From NCBI GenBank assembly GCA_002299965.1, contig DBOM01000047.1:1-6676 (forward strand): a stretch of DNA of 6,676 bases. The letters run 5' to 3'. The stretch comes from Caldiserica bacterium UBA646 (GTDB lineage Bacteria > Caldisericota > Caldisericia > Caldisericales > Caldisericaceae). Made by a program: the position numbers and the translations under genes. A model generated the notes under the pieces. The model was given only the letters and a program-made list of their open reading frames with translations. It was not told the DNA's origin and did no database searches. This document shows positions 5,468 through 6,676 of this stretch, piece by piece (position 1 is the first letter of the stretch; every line of letters starts with the position of its first letter).

Positions 5468-6676
5468 ATGGCAAAAGAAAAATTTGAGAGAACTAAGCCG
5501 CATGTAAACATTGGCACCATTGGTCATATTGACCATGGTAAAACAACTCTCACCGCAGCTATTACCAAGATATTAGCTACTCTTGGTACTACTGAAGAAA
5601 AGAAGTTTGATGAAATTGACAATGCACCTGAAGAAAAAGCAAGAGGGGTTACAATTAATGTTCACCATTGCGAATACGAAACAGAAAAAAGACACTATGC
5701 ACATATTGACTGTCCCGGACATGCTGACTATATCAAAAACATGATCACCGGTGCAGCTCAAATGGATGGAGCAATTCTTGTCGTAGCAGCAACTGATGGA
5801 CCTATGCCCCAGACAAGGGAGCATATCCTTCTCGCACGTCAGGTAAATGTACCCCGTATTGTTGTATATATCAACAAGACAGATATGGTAGATGATCCTG
5901 AACTGATAGACCTTGTAGAGATGGAAACAAGGGAACTTCTCACCAAATATGGTTTCCCGGGAGAAGAACTTCCAGTAGTTAGAGGTTCAGCTCTTAAAGC
6001 TCTTGAAGCAGAAGGTGATGTTGGAAGAGGCAAGAACGAGTGGACAAATTCATTATGGGAACTTATGGATGCAGTAGATTCATACATTCCAACACCTGAA
6101 AGACCTATTGACAAACCATTTCTTCTTCCAATTGAAGATGTATTTACCATTACCGGTAGAGGAACTGTCGTTACAGGTAGAGTTGAAAGAGGCGTTGTAA
6201 AAACAGGTGATCCTGTAGAGATTGTTGGTCTTTCAGCTGAAAAAACAAAAACAGTTGCAACAAGTGTTGAAATGTTCAGAAAGATTCTTGATGAAGGGAG
6301 AGCCGGAGAGAATGTTGGTGTTCTTCTGAGAGGTATTGCTCATGAAGACGTAAAGAAAGGTCAGGTTCTTTCAGCGCCTAGTTCTATTCATCCTTACACA
6401 AAATTTACAGGTAGAGTATATATCCTTTCCAAAGAAGAAGGTGGTAGACATAAACCATTCTTTACTGGTTATAAGCCTCAGTTCTTTCTTCGTACCACTG
6501 ACGTAACAGGTAGCATTAAACTTCCCGAAGGCATGCAGATGGCAATGCCTGGCGATAATGTCGACATAGAAGTTGAACTGATCTATCCTGTTGCACTTGA
6601 AGAAACTCAGAGGTTTGCTATCCGTGAAGGCGGTAGAACAGTAGGAGCAGGTGTTATTACTGCAGTGGTAGAATAA
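5468..6676 (+). CDS. tuf: Translation elongation factor Tu
   Basis: GTPase that carries aminoacyl-tRNA to the ribosomal A site. The 402-residue product is complete and ends exactly at the window edge (TAA 6674-6676). Motifs: P-loop GHIDHGKT (19-26), switch I RGVTIN (59-64), DCPGH with catalytic H85 (81-85), NKTD, and RGSALKALE as G5. Domain II has IEDVFTITGRGTVVTGR with the aminoacyl-pocket residues, and AGENVG; domain III ends with FAIREGGRTVGAG. It is 8 residues longer than E. coli EF-Tu because of a loop around GRGKNEW at the end of the G domain, similar to Thermus. Positions tied to kirromycin and pulvomycin (E. coli Q124, Y160, R230, Q329, R333, A375) look wild type. Oddities: switch I reads VHHCEY instead of the usual TSHVEY, and S266 replaces the near-invariant Gly of TGVEMF (E. 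coli G257). Whether a second tuf copy exists cannot be seen. Confidence 0.98.
   Translation: MAKEKFERTKPHVNIGTIGHIDHGKTTLTAAITKILATLGTTEEKKFDEIDNAPEEKARGVTINVHHCEYETEKRHYAHIDCPGHADYIKNMITGAAQMDGAILVVAATDGPMPQTREHILLARQVNVPRIVVYINKTDMVDDPELIDLVEMETRELLTKYGFPGEELPVVRGSALKALEAEGDVGRGKNEWTNSLWELMDAVDSYIPTPERPIDKPFLLPIEDVFTITGRGTVVTGRVERGVVKTGDPVEIVGLSAEKTKTVATSVEMFRKILDEGRAGENVGVLLRGIAHEDVKKGQVLSAPSSIHPYTKFTGRVYILSKEEGGRHKPFFTGYKPQFFLRTTDVTGSIKLPEGMQMAMPGDNVDIEVELIYPVALEETQRFAIREGGRTVGAGVITAVVE

Noticed and set aside
5463..5468. TTGACA hexamer overlapping the tuf start codon as a second promoter
   Set aside because: No TATAAT-like hexamer lies 15-19 bp downstream (the bases are GAGAGA-like), and the bases are explained by the spacer and the ATG.

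Overview
The window is a single co-oriented block of core information-processing genes, all on the + strand: the 3' part of rpoC (RNA polymerase beta'), then rpsL (S12), rpsG (S7), fusA (EF-G) and tuf (EF-Tu). This is the classical rpoBC-str arrangement. The DNA is AT-rich with mostly A/T wobble bases. The features point to a bacterium that I cannot name. The beta' lacks the proteobacterial insertion in the trigger loop. S12 lacks the short N-terminal insertion typical of Bacilli and relatives. EF-Tu has a small extra loop in the G domain, like that of Thermus. A deep-branching or candidate-phylum AT-rich lineage fits, but this is only a guess.

Layout. 1-2400: C-terminal ~799 residues of beta', entering the window at about E. 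coli residue 482, just after the catalytic NADFDGD motif; bridge helix, second zinc site, trigger loop and C-terminal domains are all present. 2401-2498: the only sizeable gap, holding a textbook sigma70-type promoter (TTGACA, 16 bp, extended TATAAT) and a strong ribosome binding site. 2499-2888: rpsL, overlapping rpsG (2888-3358) by one base. 3375-5456: fusA, behind a 16-bp AT-rich gap with a poor ribosome binding site. 5468-6676: tuf, with a perfect Shine-Dalgarno sequence that starts inside the fusA stop codon; the window ends exactly at the tuf stop.

The genes work together. Beta' belongs to the polymerase core. S12 (decoding centre) and S7 (30S head, E site) belong to the small subunit. 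EF-Tu delivers aminoacyl-tRNA and EF-G translocates. The promoter allows str transcription independently of rpoBC, and the junction architecture suggests translational coupling from rpsL to rpsG and high-level initiation on tuf.

I see no undescribed multi-gene system, mobile element, CRISPR array or RNA gene here. The points worth a second look lie inside conserved proteins: a partial internal duplication in beta' (about 124 extra residues inside the second zinc site), trigger-loop substitutions, a Ser in EF-Tu at the position where a known GE2270A-resistance change occurs, an altered EF-Tu switch I, an altered S7 segment, and an operon layout without the E. coli S7 operator region.
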